The notes under the pieces are model-generated. The model was not told the origin of the DNA. It did not search any database and was given only the letters and a program-made list of their open reading frames with translations. Both the position numbers and the translations under genes were made by a program. 64,000 bases of DNA from Cycas panzhihuaensis (Eukaryota > Cycadophyta): assembly GCA_023213395.1 (NCBI GenBank), contig CM041465.1:223021741-223085740 (forward strand). Reading direction: 5' to 3'. Below, in pieces: positions 1-9,454 of the stretch (positions within the stretch are counted from its first letter, which is position 1; each line of letters starts with the position of its first letter).

Positions 1-13
1 TCTCTTTCCTCTC

Positions 14-343
14 ATGGAAATCTTAAAGTTCAAATCATATGTTGACACTTTGGATCTTGGAAAGGAATCACACATGCAGTCAAGACATATAGACACAGGA
101 GGAGTCACCGAGCAAGAAGTAGGAGATGACAGAACAGGTATGACATATATTTCAATCCAAGATCAAGCTCTTAACATCATCTTCAGAGAGATTCCCAGAC
201 TGAGGCACTGCAAATTCAAAACAAACATCTCATATCTCGTCTTGAGTCAATTTTGTTGTCAATCCTTACAACTAGGTGTCATGATGTATTTGGTAGTCAG
301 TGTTCTTATGGTCTTGACATTAAACATTAAGGGGAGGTATTAG
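14..343 (+). CDS. C-terminal part of the element I family protein (I-P-R-L motif, hydrophobic tail)
   Basis: This 109-residue frame runs open to a stop that overlaps the polypurine tract and LTR start. It contains FREIPRLRHCKFK and then a hydrophobic stretch of about 25 residues (MMYLVVSVLMVLTL core). Element H has the same arrangement at 17820-17990 (FRKIPRLKKWKFK plus hydrophobic tail), and element F has ICKTIPRLRRCKFK at 56530-56575. The N-terminal part also aligns with H (a D-L-G step, then a T-G-G step). I do not recognise the domain. It is probably the end of a longer element protein that starts outside the window, so the Met at 14 is unlikely to be the true start. Confidence 0.5.
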   Translation: MEILKFKSYVDTLDLGKESHMQSRHIDTGGVTEQEVGDDRTGMTYISIQDQALNIIFREIPRLRHCKFKTNISYLVLSQFCCQSLQLGVMMYLVVSVLMVLTLNIKGRY

Positions 344-732
344 AATATAATGTTTAATGTGTAAATGTTTAGGGTCAATAAAGTTATAGTCCTAAGTATT
401 ATGTTAGAATCCAAGGGTCTCACTTTATAATAATGTTATGTAAGTAGTTGAAAGGTCATAGGTCATTTAGTAGGTGGAAAGTCATTGGGTATGTCAAAGG
501 TCATTTGTCCTACATGTATCCCATGTCACTTATGTACTCCCACCTATGATGTATAAATAGGTGGGTGAGGTAGAGTAGGATCATCAAGTCATCATGGAGA
601 CTCATGTTGAGTCTGTGGTGCAATTGTATTCTGATGTAATCATCCATGTGTTGAGTTAATACAATTTATGCTTGTTCATTGATCTTGTTGCATTTTGTTG
701 ATGTTGAATGCTCTCCATGTTAAAGTTTAACA
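338..732 (+). repeat. 3' LTR of element I
   Basis: About 395 bp, directly after a purine tract and ending AAAGTTTAACA. The first dinucleotide reads TA instead of TG, probably a point mutation. A TATA-like TATAAATA lies at 552-559. The sequence resembles the H LTR in its opening (AGAATATAATGTTTAATG), in the middle (cctaagtatt) and in the 3' third (gactcatgttgagtct), so I and H are sister families. Confidence 0.8.
552..559 (+). promoter_or_regulatory. TATA box in element I LTR
   Basis: TATAAATA stands in the middle third of the LTR, the usual place for the U3 promoter of plant LTR elements. The TATATAAA of the H LTR is in the equivalent place. Confidence 0.5.
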
Positions 733-1460
733 ACTCCACCTTCATACCTTGTTTGCAGATCTCCCAGGCTGAAAGTAGATTCAATTGCATTTTGGGTACG
801 TAATATACCCCTGTAAACTTACCACCTGCAATGGAAACTTCATCGATATCTTCCACTAGCAATACGCGAGCATCTCCTAGGATGATTTCGACACCCCTAT
901 GATTTTTGTTCATTGTATCAAAGTTGCGCTTCTAGTCTGCACTCCAGAGTCAAGAATCCAATAATTTCTCCGATCTGACTCGGCTGATAAGGTTGTTGCC
1001 TTGACGCAATGTGCATCAATGCTCTTCCCTTTGTCATCCTAGCTTACTTTGCGCTTGGCATGTCTCTTGAACCAACAATTCTTCTCTTTGTGACCATCCT
1101 TTTTGCACTAGTTGCATTTTTCATTGAATTTCTTCTTTTCCCAAGAACTTTCTTCAGACCTCTGTGTGAACTTCTCCTCCTGAATGGCCTCTTTTGTCTA
1201 AGTCTTCATGGCTAAGGCCTGACTTAATTCAGAACCTTGAAGCGTTCTATGATGTTTCAACTTGCCATTCTCTGCTAGAATAAGGTTCTTAAGGCCATCA
1301 AAGGTCTCTACATCCATCACCTCATCTCTACCGTATATGGCCTGAAAAGTGGCAAAGGCAACTAGTAGCTTTGACATGATTATCGCGAACAACAACGCAT
1401 CATCAATCGAATTTTGCTTTAATACTTCTAGCTTATTCTTCAAGTCATTAATCTTGTTCT
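733..1460 (-). pseudogene. E gag C-terminal half, zinc knuckle and protease start
   Basis: On the minus strand, 1460-1198 gives a copia gag segment (LKNKLEVLKQNSIDDALLF). Next comes a CX2CX4HX4C zinc knuckle at about 1121-1090, with one position turned into a stop. The protease signature WILDSG lies at about 957-943. The usual post-active-site segment GVYYVPKMQLNLLS follows before element I cuts it at 733. At least two in-frame stops are present. Gag packages the element RNA and the aspartic protease matures the polyprotein. The hydrophobic plus-strand frame at 1009-1215 is the shadow of the knuckle region. Confidence 0.8.
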
Positions 1461-2111
1461 TGTTGAAAAAACTAGGTCCTAATACCCAAAAACTGCCACC
1501 AAGATCTAAACTATTTTGCAATTAGTTATAGGAATCAAAACTGAAATTTAACATGCAAGTTCTTAAACCAGAGATAATATAATAAATGAATTAGAAAGCT
1601 AAAGTATCACATATACACCCGATATACGTGGTAAAACCTTAACAGTGTGCTAGGGAAACATCCACACAGGAAAGGTATCGATCTTTATTATCCAAGAATG
1701 GAGAAATGTACATAATCTGCAGCAGAATGCTCACAACAACAACAACCAACCGTCTCTATTCAATACAGTACATCGAATACATCGAACACCATCAACATAA
1801 TGAAAAAGCACCCTAAATCGGGCTATATGAGAGAGTCATACAAGGCACAAATCTCAACCATCAAATCTGGGGTATTTTGAACGAACGATCCCGATTCTCT
1901 TTACAATTTAGTATGCTTTTTAGTGTTAGCTTTTTGGGTCGCCCCGAACCCCCTCTTTGCGAGGGGGGGTTCCGACACCCCTCGCACCCCTTGGCCAAGG
2001 GGGGCTCCTGCCCCCTTGGATCCCCCCGGGAAAGTTTAGGGGGGGGGGGGATCGTGCTGCCAATCTATAAAAATTTTAGCCTCCAAAACATTGTTGTCAC
2101 ATTATCTAGCA
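1461..2111 (-). repeat. Solo LTR, 651 bp, with 5 bp target duplication GTTCT
   Basis: It starts TGTTGA and ends TAGCA on the plus strand, and is flanked by GTTCT at 1456-1460 and 2112-2116. No internal element sequence is left, so it looks like the product of recombination between two LTRs. Taking it out with one GTTCT leaves the gag frame of E unbroken across the join. Orientation is inferred as minus because an AATAAA-like signal and the ending TTTTTTCAACA then fall in the usual places. An unusually GC-rich block of C and G runs occupies about 1939-2052. Confidence 0.85.
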
Positions 2112-2434
2112 GTTCTTATCTTCCACACGCGAATTGAGTAACTCTAACATTAGGGCAAGACGTCTATTAGTCTTCTTTTTCTTAAAAGCATCACATAGTT
2201 TTGTCCAAATTTCATTTGGTTCTTCAAGATTATGAACCAAGGCTCTTTGGTGCAGCACTAGTGACAGTTTCAACAATCCAATGGCCATAAACTTCTCCTT
2301 CTCAAGTTGTACTCACTCTTTATGATCCAATGGAATCGTGTCTACCTTTGCCTTAGTAATTCCCCAGAGTTGATTCACCATTAATATCAACTCCATGTTG
2401 GCCTTCCACTTGCTGAAATTATTGTCGTTGAAGA
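2112..2434 (-). pseudogene. E gag N-terminal half
   Basis: Minus-strand copia gag. Recognisable parts are the early W-K-A-N-M-E-L segment with LW after it, then IWTKLCDAFKKKKTNRRLAL, typical of the retrotransposon gag/UBN2 family. One in-frame TGA lies near 2320. The start codon is on the far side of element D at about 7736. The frame runs into the piece at 1460-1198 once the solo LTR and one target copy are ignored. Confidence 0.75.
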
Positions 2435-2633
2435 TGTTAAAGGTAATGTTTTATCTAGGATATTTAAGTCTTTTCTAAAGTATCTTGTGAGGGTCATGTA
2501 TCATTACCCCTTTCTATGTAAGAGTGACAAGTGGCATAATCCTATCAAGCGGTTGCCATATGTCCCGTACTCTCTGTAATGTATTTATAGCTTAACAATG
2601 ATGAATAAAGCATTGGAGAGATTTCTTCTTACA
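2435..2633 (+). repeat. 5' LTR of element D
   Basis: 199 bp, TGTTAA...TTACA, followed directly by the primer site. It has no strong TATA box; tttatagc is the closest match. Confidence 0.92.
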
Positions 2634-2645
2634 TGGTATTAGAGC

Positions 2646-2683
2646 AGGCTGTGACCATTTGGTCAGGCTGTGACCATTTGGTC
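2646..2683 (+). repeat. 19 bp tandem duplication just after the D primer site
   Basis: Two identical copies of a 19-mer (aggctgtgaccatttggtc) sit head to tail starting 12 bases into the primer region. Elements A, B and M show no second copy, so this looks like a private slip, perhaps during minus-strand priming. Confidence 0.9.
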
Positions 2684-3374
2684 AAAAATTTAATTCGCTG
2701 TCTGAATCTGAAAGAGGAGTCCATTAGGGTTTTAATTTACTGTTTGAATTTGAAGAAGATAGGAACAAAATCTTAAGAGAAGATAGCAGAATTGAAGCAC
2801 AAGCAATCTCCAGAAGACGAATCTCATTTATTGCTAAAGTACAGACATTGTACGGACCTTGTATGGATAGAAAAATTCAAAGTGCTCAGATTGAGCTGAA
2901 ATTTCACCAGCAAGCTTGTCTTGGTATGGCCATCACTTTCTTCTAAAGGCACGAAGAGCTTTGAAGGCGTTTTGCTAGGGTTTTGACCCATTTTATAAGT
3001 GCACGGCTTTTTGGAGATATTTGCTCATTTCTTCCATACGGATTGATTAAACTAGGTAATACCTACCTCATTCTCTTCATCTTTTCAATATAGAACTTTT
3101 GAGACCAATTTCGAAGCTAGATTCATAGTATATTTTTTATTTGAAGCAATTTTCACTTCCATCCCTAGTTGTCCATCAGAGATTCGATCTTAGTTTCTGA
3201 CCAAACCAGACCTCAACTGAGAAAAAAATTTGTACATCCGGACTCCTCTCGCCGAGTACTTCATTTTCGACCCATTTTTAATCAATTCCGTATATACTTT
3301 TCTGTACACCGTACGGCCGTACAACCCTACTACAAATTTTTTCGGACAGTTTTTTATTTAATTATTATCTCCTC
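2684..3374 (+). other. Leader of element D
   Basis: About 690 bases between primer site and gag start, with no gene. It contains TGTACGG at 2849-2855 and a compact palindrome cluster at 3303-3323. The same motifs occur in the leaders of A, B and M at similar places. Short frames here look like chance. Confidence 0.7.
3303..3323 (+). promoter_or_regulatory. GTACGG/CCGTAC palindrome cluster in D leader
   Basis: Contains TGTACA and then the perfect 12 bp palindrome GTACGGCCGTAC (3311-3322), about 50 bases before the gag ATG. The related elements A (28524-28552), B (62516-62558) and M (38581-38612) have the same kind of cluster just upstream of gag. A role in RNA dimerisation or packaging is my inference only. 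Confidence 0.5.
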
Positions 3375-4238
3375 ATGGCCTCCTTTGTTGTGGCATTGTT
3401 TAAAGTTGATAAATTGACTGAAATGAACTTCAGTATTTGGAAAATCAAGATTGAGGGCCTCTTGAGAGCAAAAAATGCTTGGAAAGTCACCACTGGTGAT
3501 GAAAAACAACCCACTGACATAGTTGATTTAATAAGTTGGGAAGAAAGAAATAATGTTGCAGTATCTGTTCTTAAACTTTTAATTTCTGATTCACTACTAA
3601 GTTATGTGGATGGCATTGAAAGTGCTCATGAGATCTGGAAAATTATGTCCTCCATGTTTAGTAGAAAAAATGAAGCAAGAATAGTTGCCCTTAGAGAGGA
3701 AGTTTATAAGCTTAAAATGAAAGGAGGACAAATAGTGTCTGAATTCATGGTTAAACTGACAAACGTCAAAAATGATCTCCACATAGCTGGAAACAAAGTA
3801 ACCGACACAGAATTAATACATCTTGTGCTTAATAAGTTACCAAAGTCATTTGATAACATGGTGAACATGTTGACAGGAGGAGGACAAACAACTACGATGA
3901 CTTTTAATGCTCTTACAGGTCACATGCTTAGTCAAGAACAAAGGAACCAACGATATGAAGAAGATGCTGAAGTTGAAGAAGCACTTGTCGCCAAACTTCA
4001 TTTAGGAGGTCGAGGACGATGCCAATATAATCTCAGAATGAGAGGAAGAACAACAACTGGTTATAGAGGATGCTGGACTGAAGGAAGGGGACGGGGAAAA
4101 GCTACTGTTAATCCTCCACGTGATGCCAGAGTTTGCTTCTATTGTGGAAAATCAGGTCATTTCTCCAATAATTGCAGAAGCTTTGATGTTTGCTATCACT
4201 GTGGACAAATAGGCCATTATCCATACCAATGTTACTAG
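3375..4238 (+). CDS. gag: Gag of copia element D
   Basis: An open frame of 287 residues, the best preserved gene of D. The N terminus shows DKLTEMNFSIWKIKIEGLL, the copia gag start that also opens A and B. The middle has the coiled Y-K-L-K-M-K and F-D-N-M-V segments of the UBN2-type capsid domain. The C terminus carries two CCHC zinc knuckles (CFYCGKSGHFSNNC, then CYHCGQIGHYPYQC) after a G/R-rich RNA-binding stretch. The ATG at 3375 aligns with the gag starts of A and B. The stop at 4236 comes soon after the second knuckle; relatives run on into protease, so this stop may be a mutation. Confidence 0.88.
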   Translation: MASFVVALFKVDKLTEMNFSIWKIKIEGLLRAKNAWKVTTGDEKQPTDIVDLISWEERNNVAVSVLKLLISDSLLSYVDGIESAHEIWKIMSSMFSRKNEARIVALREEVYKLKMKGGQIVSEFMVKLTNVKNDLHIAGNKVTDTELIHLVLNKLPKSFDNMVNMLTGGGQTTTMTFNALTGHMLSQEQRNQRYEEDAEVEEALVAKLHLGGRGRCQYNLRMRGRTTTGYRGCWTEGRGRGKATVNPPRDARVCFYCGKSGHFSNNCRSFDVCYHCGQIGHYPYQCY

Positions 4239-4268
4239 AGACGAGCAGAAATTCAGAAGGGCTAGCAA

Positions 4269-7200
4269 GTGTCCATAAACTATAGCAGAGAACAAAACTC
4301 AATAGAAGAAGAAGTTGAAACTACCTTCATAGCAGCATTAGCAGCAAGTCTCACTGCTTTAGAAAACTGGTATGTTGACTTAGGAGCTTCACATCACATG
4401 ACTGGAATTGAAAAATGGTTTGAAATCCTCAAACCATATGATCTCAACAAATTTATGGAGTTAGGAGATAACTTTCCCTTGCACATAAAAGGGATTGGAC
4501 AAATAGCCATAAAAATTAATGGAAAGATTCAGCGAATAGGCAATGTTTTCTTTATACCAAGGATGAAGAAAAATCTTCTGTCAATGTCTTAGTTAAATGA
4601 AAAAGGACTGAGAACAATATTTGATGAAAAGGGCCATTGCTACATTCTCGATATGAAAAAGAATGATGTTGTAATTGTCGAAGGAGAAAAATGTAATAGG
4701 CTTTACAAACTCCTCTCCACTCCTGTGTTGCCTGACAAAGGACCCACTAAATCTCTCTCTGATGTAAATTCACTTGCTGTGATTAGCAAAGATACTAATG
4801 AAATGTGGCATTTGAAGTATGGTCATATCTCCCATGATAGATTAAAAAAATAAAAAAAATAAAAAATGGTAAATGGTCTACCTGATATTCCATTTAATTC
4901 ATTTGTGTGGAAAAGCTGCATGATGGGAAAACAACACAGGATTCCCTTTTCAAAAAGCACATGGCAAGCACAAGATAAGTTGGATCTAATTCATACTAAT
5001 TTGTGTGGTTCATTTACACCAATTTCAACCAATGGAGCAAGGTATTTCCTAACCTTCATTGATGACTTCTCCAGGAAAATATGGGTATGCTTCTTGTTTA
5101 GCGAGTCAGATACATTTGATTATTTCAAAGAATTCAAAGTTGAAACACAATTGGAAAGCAACAAGAAAATCAAACGTATTCGCTCAGATGGTGGTGGTGA
5201 GTTTGTGTCCAATGAATTTCTTCATTTTTGTAAAGTGCATGGAATCCACAGACAAGTCACAACTCTGTATACACCCCAATCAAACGGTGTAGCAGAGAGA
5301 ATGAACAGAACGATTTTAGAAATGGCTTGATGTATGTTAAATGACAGGGGAGTTGCAAAAAAATATTGGGCGGAGGCAGTAAACACATCCGTGTACTTAA
5401 TCAATAGGAGTCTGACTCAAGCACTAGGCGAAATAACATTGAAGAGGCATGGACAGGACACAAACCCATTGTAAGTCATCTTAAAATTTTTGGCTCCAAA
5501 GCATATGTACACATTCCTGACAAAAAAAGGACCAAGCTAGATGACAAAAGCATAGAATGTGTGATGGTTGGATATAGCAGTCGCTCAAAAGCATACTGTT
5601 GTCTTGATCCAAAGATAGACAAACTTTATGTAAGCAGAGATGTAATATTTGATGAAGAAAAAAGAGTTACCGAGATTGAGTATCAGGAAATGAATATTAG
5701 TGGTCAAAGTTCAAAACTGGTTCTACCAGAAGATAAGTTAGATATCACCTCTGATAGTATTGAAATAGAAAATAATATTTCAGGAGAAAAGACATCTGAC
5801 ACTCAACAAGAAAGTGATTCCAGTATCCATCCAGAAGATGAAGAACCAAGACCATCACAAGAACAAAGCTCTAGAAGGGTACCCAAGTGGTATCTCAAAA
5901 CTCTTGAAGAAACAAAAGGAGATGTATTTGAACATTGAACAAGGTCTTTGAAGCCTTAAGCTTTGGTTTGTTCTTTTGAACCAAGCACTTATAAAGAAGC
6001 AAGCAAACTTGAAGCATGCAGAATAGCAATGGATGCAAAGTTGAAAGCCATTTATAAAACCGAAACATAGCATTTGGTAGCATCACCTGAAGGTAAACCC
6101 ATTGTAAACCGCAAATGGGTATATAAGGTGAAAGAAAAACCAAATGATGAAATTGGAAAGTACAAAGCAAGGTTGGTAGCAAAAGGCTACACACAAACAG
6201 TTGGAATTGACTATGAAGAAACATTCTCCCTAGTGGCTAAGTTGAACACTGTAAGAATAGTAATTGCCCTTGTTGCTCAAAAAGTGCTAAAAAAGGATGG
6301 AAAATTTATTAGATGGATGTTAAAAGTGCATTTTTGAATGGAGATCTCCAGGAATAAGTTTATATGTATCAACTTGAAGGATACATAAAGCCGGGACAAG
6401 AAAATCTAGTCTACAACCTGAAAAAGGCTTTGTACGGACTCAAACAACCACCAAGAGCTTGGTATGCCAAGCTGGATACATATCTAATCTAAAATGGCTT
6501 TCATAGGTGTGAGTCAGATCATAGTTTGTATGTGAAATTGAATCAAGGATTAATCTCCATCATAGTAGTGTATGTGGATGACATATTGATCACATGAGAC
6601 GATGAAGATTCTATTGCACTCATCAAGAAGCAATTTGAAAAGGTGTTTGAAATGACAGACCTTGGTATGCTGCACTATTACTTGGGAATAGAAATAAGAT
6701 AAAATAATGATTTTGTTGTTCTATCTCAATCTAAAAACATCAAAAACCTGTTGAATAAGTTCAATATGGAAAGTTGCAACAGTGTTGCCACTCCAATGGA
6801 AATTGGATGTGTATTAAACACTGAACAAGAGACACAACCAATTGATGCAACATTGTACAAACAACTGATTGGAAGTCTAATTTATCTTACCTCCAGATAT
6901 TTCCTATGCAGTCGATGTAGTTTCTAGATTTATAGAGAATCCCAAATACCTCATTGGAATGCTGCAAAAAGAATTCTTCGATATCTAAAAGGAACTGTAA
7001 ATTTGGGATTGAAATATACAAAACATAATGATATGTAACTAACATGTTTTTGTGATTCTGACTGGGTTGGAGATAGAACAGACAGAAAATCAACATCAGG
7101 GTATTGTTTCCTTTTAGGAATAGCCTTGATCTCCTAGAGTAGCAGGAAGTAGTATACAGTTGCCTTGTCATCAATAGAAGTAGAATACAAGTCAGCAACC

Positions 7201-7495
7201 AATGCAGCATGTGAAGGAGTTTGGATCAGACAACTTCTTAAGGACCTTGGACAAGAATAGATAGAGCCTACTCAATTATTTTGTGACAATCAAAGCATAA
7301 TCAAAATGACAAAGAATCCTATACTGCATGCAAGAACCAAACATATAGAAGTACATCATCATTTTATCAGGAAAAAAGTTCAGAACAAAGAAGTAGAACT
7401 TCTATATTGTATATCAGAAAGCCAAACTGCTGATATCCTTACCAAATCTCTTAGCAAAGAAAAATTTATAGGTTTTAGAAACTAATTAGGATTAA
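4269..7495 (+). pseudogene. pol: Pol of copia element D (protease, integrase, RT, RNase H)
   Basis: Domains in normal copia order. Protease is at about 4360-4590, with active site VDLGAS where D-S-G is expected. The GAG-pre-integrase segment WHLKYGHIS lies at 4805, and the integrase core at 4970-5330. The first catalytic Asp is changed (IHTNLCG), while RSDGGGEF and NGVAERMNRT are kept. RT spans about 6070-6900 with YVDD at 6570, followed by a stop. RNase H runs from about 7040 to 7480 (ADILTKSL kept). At least ten stops and some frameshifts break it. An A-rich stretch at 4846-4866 looks like a slippage expansion. It cannot make a working enzyme set. Confidence 0.88.
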
Positions 7496-7519
7496 AATAG
7501 ATAAAACATTAAGAAAGGG

Positions 7520-7718
7520 TGTTAACGATAATGTTTTATCTAGGCTATTTAAGTTTTTTCTAAAGTATCTTGTGAGGGTCATGTATCATTACAACTTTCT
7601 ATGGAAGAGTGACAAGTGGCATAATCCTATCAAGTGGTTGCCATATGTCTCATACTCTCTGTAATGTATTTATAGCTTAACAATGATGAATAAAGCATTG
7701 GAGAGATTTCTTCTCACA
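7520..7718 (+). repeat. 3' LTR of element D
   Basis: 199 bp, TGTTAACG...CTCACA, preceded by the purine tract at 7510-7519. About 11 substitutions against the 5' copy. Confidence 0.92.
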
Positions 7719-7736
7719 AAAGATAACCTTCAACAT

Positions 7737-9113
7737 CACACACTCCATCTCAAAATATGAGCTTCAACATGAGTCAAAAGACACCAAACGATAGTCTTAT
7801 AGACCTACTAGACAAAAGTGCACTGTTGTGGTCTCTTCTCGATCAGGCACACTCACTGGGAAGCTCCGAACAATGATTATTTATGCACTAGATGGCTCCA
7901 CCAACTGTTCTCCCCTCCACAATGAGCCCCAAAACGTCCTGAAAAGTATAAAAAATTCTAAAAAAGACACTTAAAATACTTAAGAATATACTCCAAAAAA
8001 TTGAGAAATGTTTTGCACAATAATAGGGCACAATCTCCAAGTCAGAAATCACAGAACATGTGCTCAACACAACTCTCAAAATTGCTTCAAAGCACTTCAC
8101 ATATGCTTCAAGGTACTTAACAATATATATAATGTTTCATATCAATGGTCTAAGTGCCTTTTTATAAAGTGAAACTACAAAGGGAATATGCCAAAAGGCA
8201 TATTCCAAACATTGCGACTTTTATAAACTCCAGCACCTCATTACTAAATGCATATGTGTAAATAGATTAATTTAGCATGTGCTTTAATATAACAAGGTTT
8301 CAAAGGTTGTATTTAATCAAATATCAACCTTTGAAATCTCTCTCAAGATGTAATAGTGAGCGGCAATTGCGGGATGACGGGCGACAACTGCGTGACCAAC
8401 GTAGGTCACACTGCCTTAGATTGGGTCTAACATGACCTTATGGTTGGTAAGGTGTCTTTGAAAATAGCCCAACCATAGAGTTAACCAACCCCGATCCAGT
8501 TTCAATCCAATATACTCACTCATGGAGTAAAAGAGGGGAGCATACTTAAGAAAAGTCGCCCAAATAGTGATACTTACTTCAACAAAGTCTCAGCTGGTAA
8601 AAGAGAGACCAACAGACTGATAGAGGGCAGACAATTACTTCTACAAAGTACAATCTTGCTCCACATACAATACACGACTTCTATTTGAAGTATAGCCATG
8701 ATTCAAAATCACATGCAATGCAACTTAGTTCAAAAGTAAGCCGACTTACTAGTTTTAATATATGGCTGTTCTTAATATTGCCTAATCTCCATCATCACTA
8801 AATCACCAACAAAACGTGCTTTGCTAGCTTGAATCACTGCCATTAATCTCCAACTAACTTTGAATGGCCCCCAACAAGCCAACTTATACCACAAATGTGG
8901 CTTTCACATCTGAATTTTGACTCCAATAGACCCTTATTTTCCATTGATTGGTGATTTTCACTACCTCAACCACCACTGATAGTTGTGCTTGCTTTTGTTT
9001 GTTGTTGGAGTTGATGGACCCTCAAGACTTATCTTAGGTTTGACGGCTTCACCCGATAACCAACAATCTCACCGCTCCGCCCAAAGTTTGACTTCAGCTC
9101 TGTAGGACCCTAT
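7737..9113 (-). other. Leader of element E
   Basis: About 1.4 kb between the E primer site and its gag start at about 7736. I find no conserved domain on either strand. A 70-residue hydrophobic minus frame at 7888-8100 has no recognisable match. Elements G and G' also have long leaders, but I see no clear sequence match with them. Confidence 0.5.
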
Positions 9114-9127
9114 GGGCTCTGATACCA
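9114..9127 (-). other. Primer binding site of element E
   Basis: The minus strand reads TGGTATCAGAGCCC, the usual plant copia site for initiator Met-tRNA, directly inside the LTR edge at 9128. Confidence 0.8.
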
Positions 9128-9454
9128 TGCTAAGGAGAATGAATTCATACACATATGTTCCTATCCACAAAATCTTTAACCATACACAACAAGCAAACAA
9201 ATATAAACATAGAATATAGATGCATAGTACATAGGATTTACGTGGGAAACCCTTTTGGGAAAAAACCCACCACAAAAGATCCTTAGAATCACATTGATTA
9301 CACTCCAGTTGATACATTGAAGTACAAGGGCTCTAGGATTTTATATCTTTCCAAGAGGTGTCACCCGATAAGGGTTGTGACCCTCCGAATATCTCGCATC
9401 GTTTTGTTAATCACCATTAGTTCAACCACATGAGCATTAATTGGTGGCTTAACA
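9128..9454 (-). repeat. 5' LTR of element E
   Basis: The left edge is fixed by the primer site. The right edge is inferred from matching ends (TGCTAAG at 9128, CTTAACA at 9448-9454, inverted with one mismatch) and from homology with the F interior resuming just beyond. About 327 bp. The other LTR is not in the window. Confidence 0.6.

Larger units (their letters stand above)
1..732 (+). mobile_element. Element I, 3' end of a non-autonomous LTR retrotransposon
   Basis: The window opens inside this element. Visible are the end of its ORF, a polypurine tract (taaggggagg-like, about 328-337) and one LTR (338-732). The order ORF, purine tract, LTR fixes the plus orientation. The ORF end and LTR style match element H (14141-18383), and no RT or integrase is seen in the part present. 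Its right edge lies in the protease region of element E, so it inserted into E. The 5' half is outside the window, so target duplications cannot be tested. Confidence 0.8.
2435..7718 (+). mobile_element. Copia element D, full length, degraded
   Basis: 5284 bp with two 199 bp LTRs differing at about 11 positions (5.5 percent by eye). The primer site TGGTATTAGAGCAGG at 2634 is complementary to initiator Met-tRNA, and a purine tract (aagaaaggg) precedes the 3' LTR. Flanking 5-mers are GAAGA (2430-2434) and AAAGA (7719-7723), a target duplication with one change. Gag is an open frame, but pol has many stops. Same group as A, B and M. Confidence 0.92.
733..9454 (-). mobile_element. Copia element E, interrupted by three insertions
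   Basis: From right to left on the minus strand: 5' LTR (9128-9454), primer site (9114-9127, complement of TGGTATCAGAGCCC), leader, gag start (about 7736), gag (2434-2117 and 1460-about 1090), zinc knuckle and protease start (960-733). The rest of pol lies beyond element I, off the left edge or deleted. Element D sits four or five codons into gag, a solo LTR sits in mid-gag, and element I sits in the protease. Removing D or the solo LTR with one target copy leaves the gag frame continuous, so both inserted into a once-open gene. Confidence 0.8.

Noticed and set aside
1009-1215. Hydrophobic plus-strand frame of 68 residues that looks like a membrane protein
   Set aside because: It is antisense to the zinc-knuckle region of element E; Lys-rich gag reads as Leu/Phe-rich on the other strand.
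3169-3417. 82-residue plus frame overlapping the D gag start
   Set aside because: It lies in the leader in another frame and is not conserved in A, B or M.
9114-9127. tRNA-like sequence gctctgatacca, also at 12539, 29106, 35976, 54043 and 63117
   Set aside because: Only 12-15 bases of tRNA complement at LTR edges; these are primer sites, not tRNA genes.
9361-9365. TCACC at 9361 and 10040 as a target duplication around F'
   Set aside because: F' has no second LTR at 9366, so a 5-mer match is likely chance.
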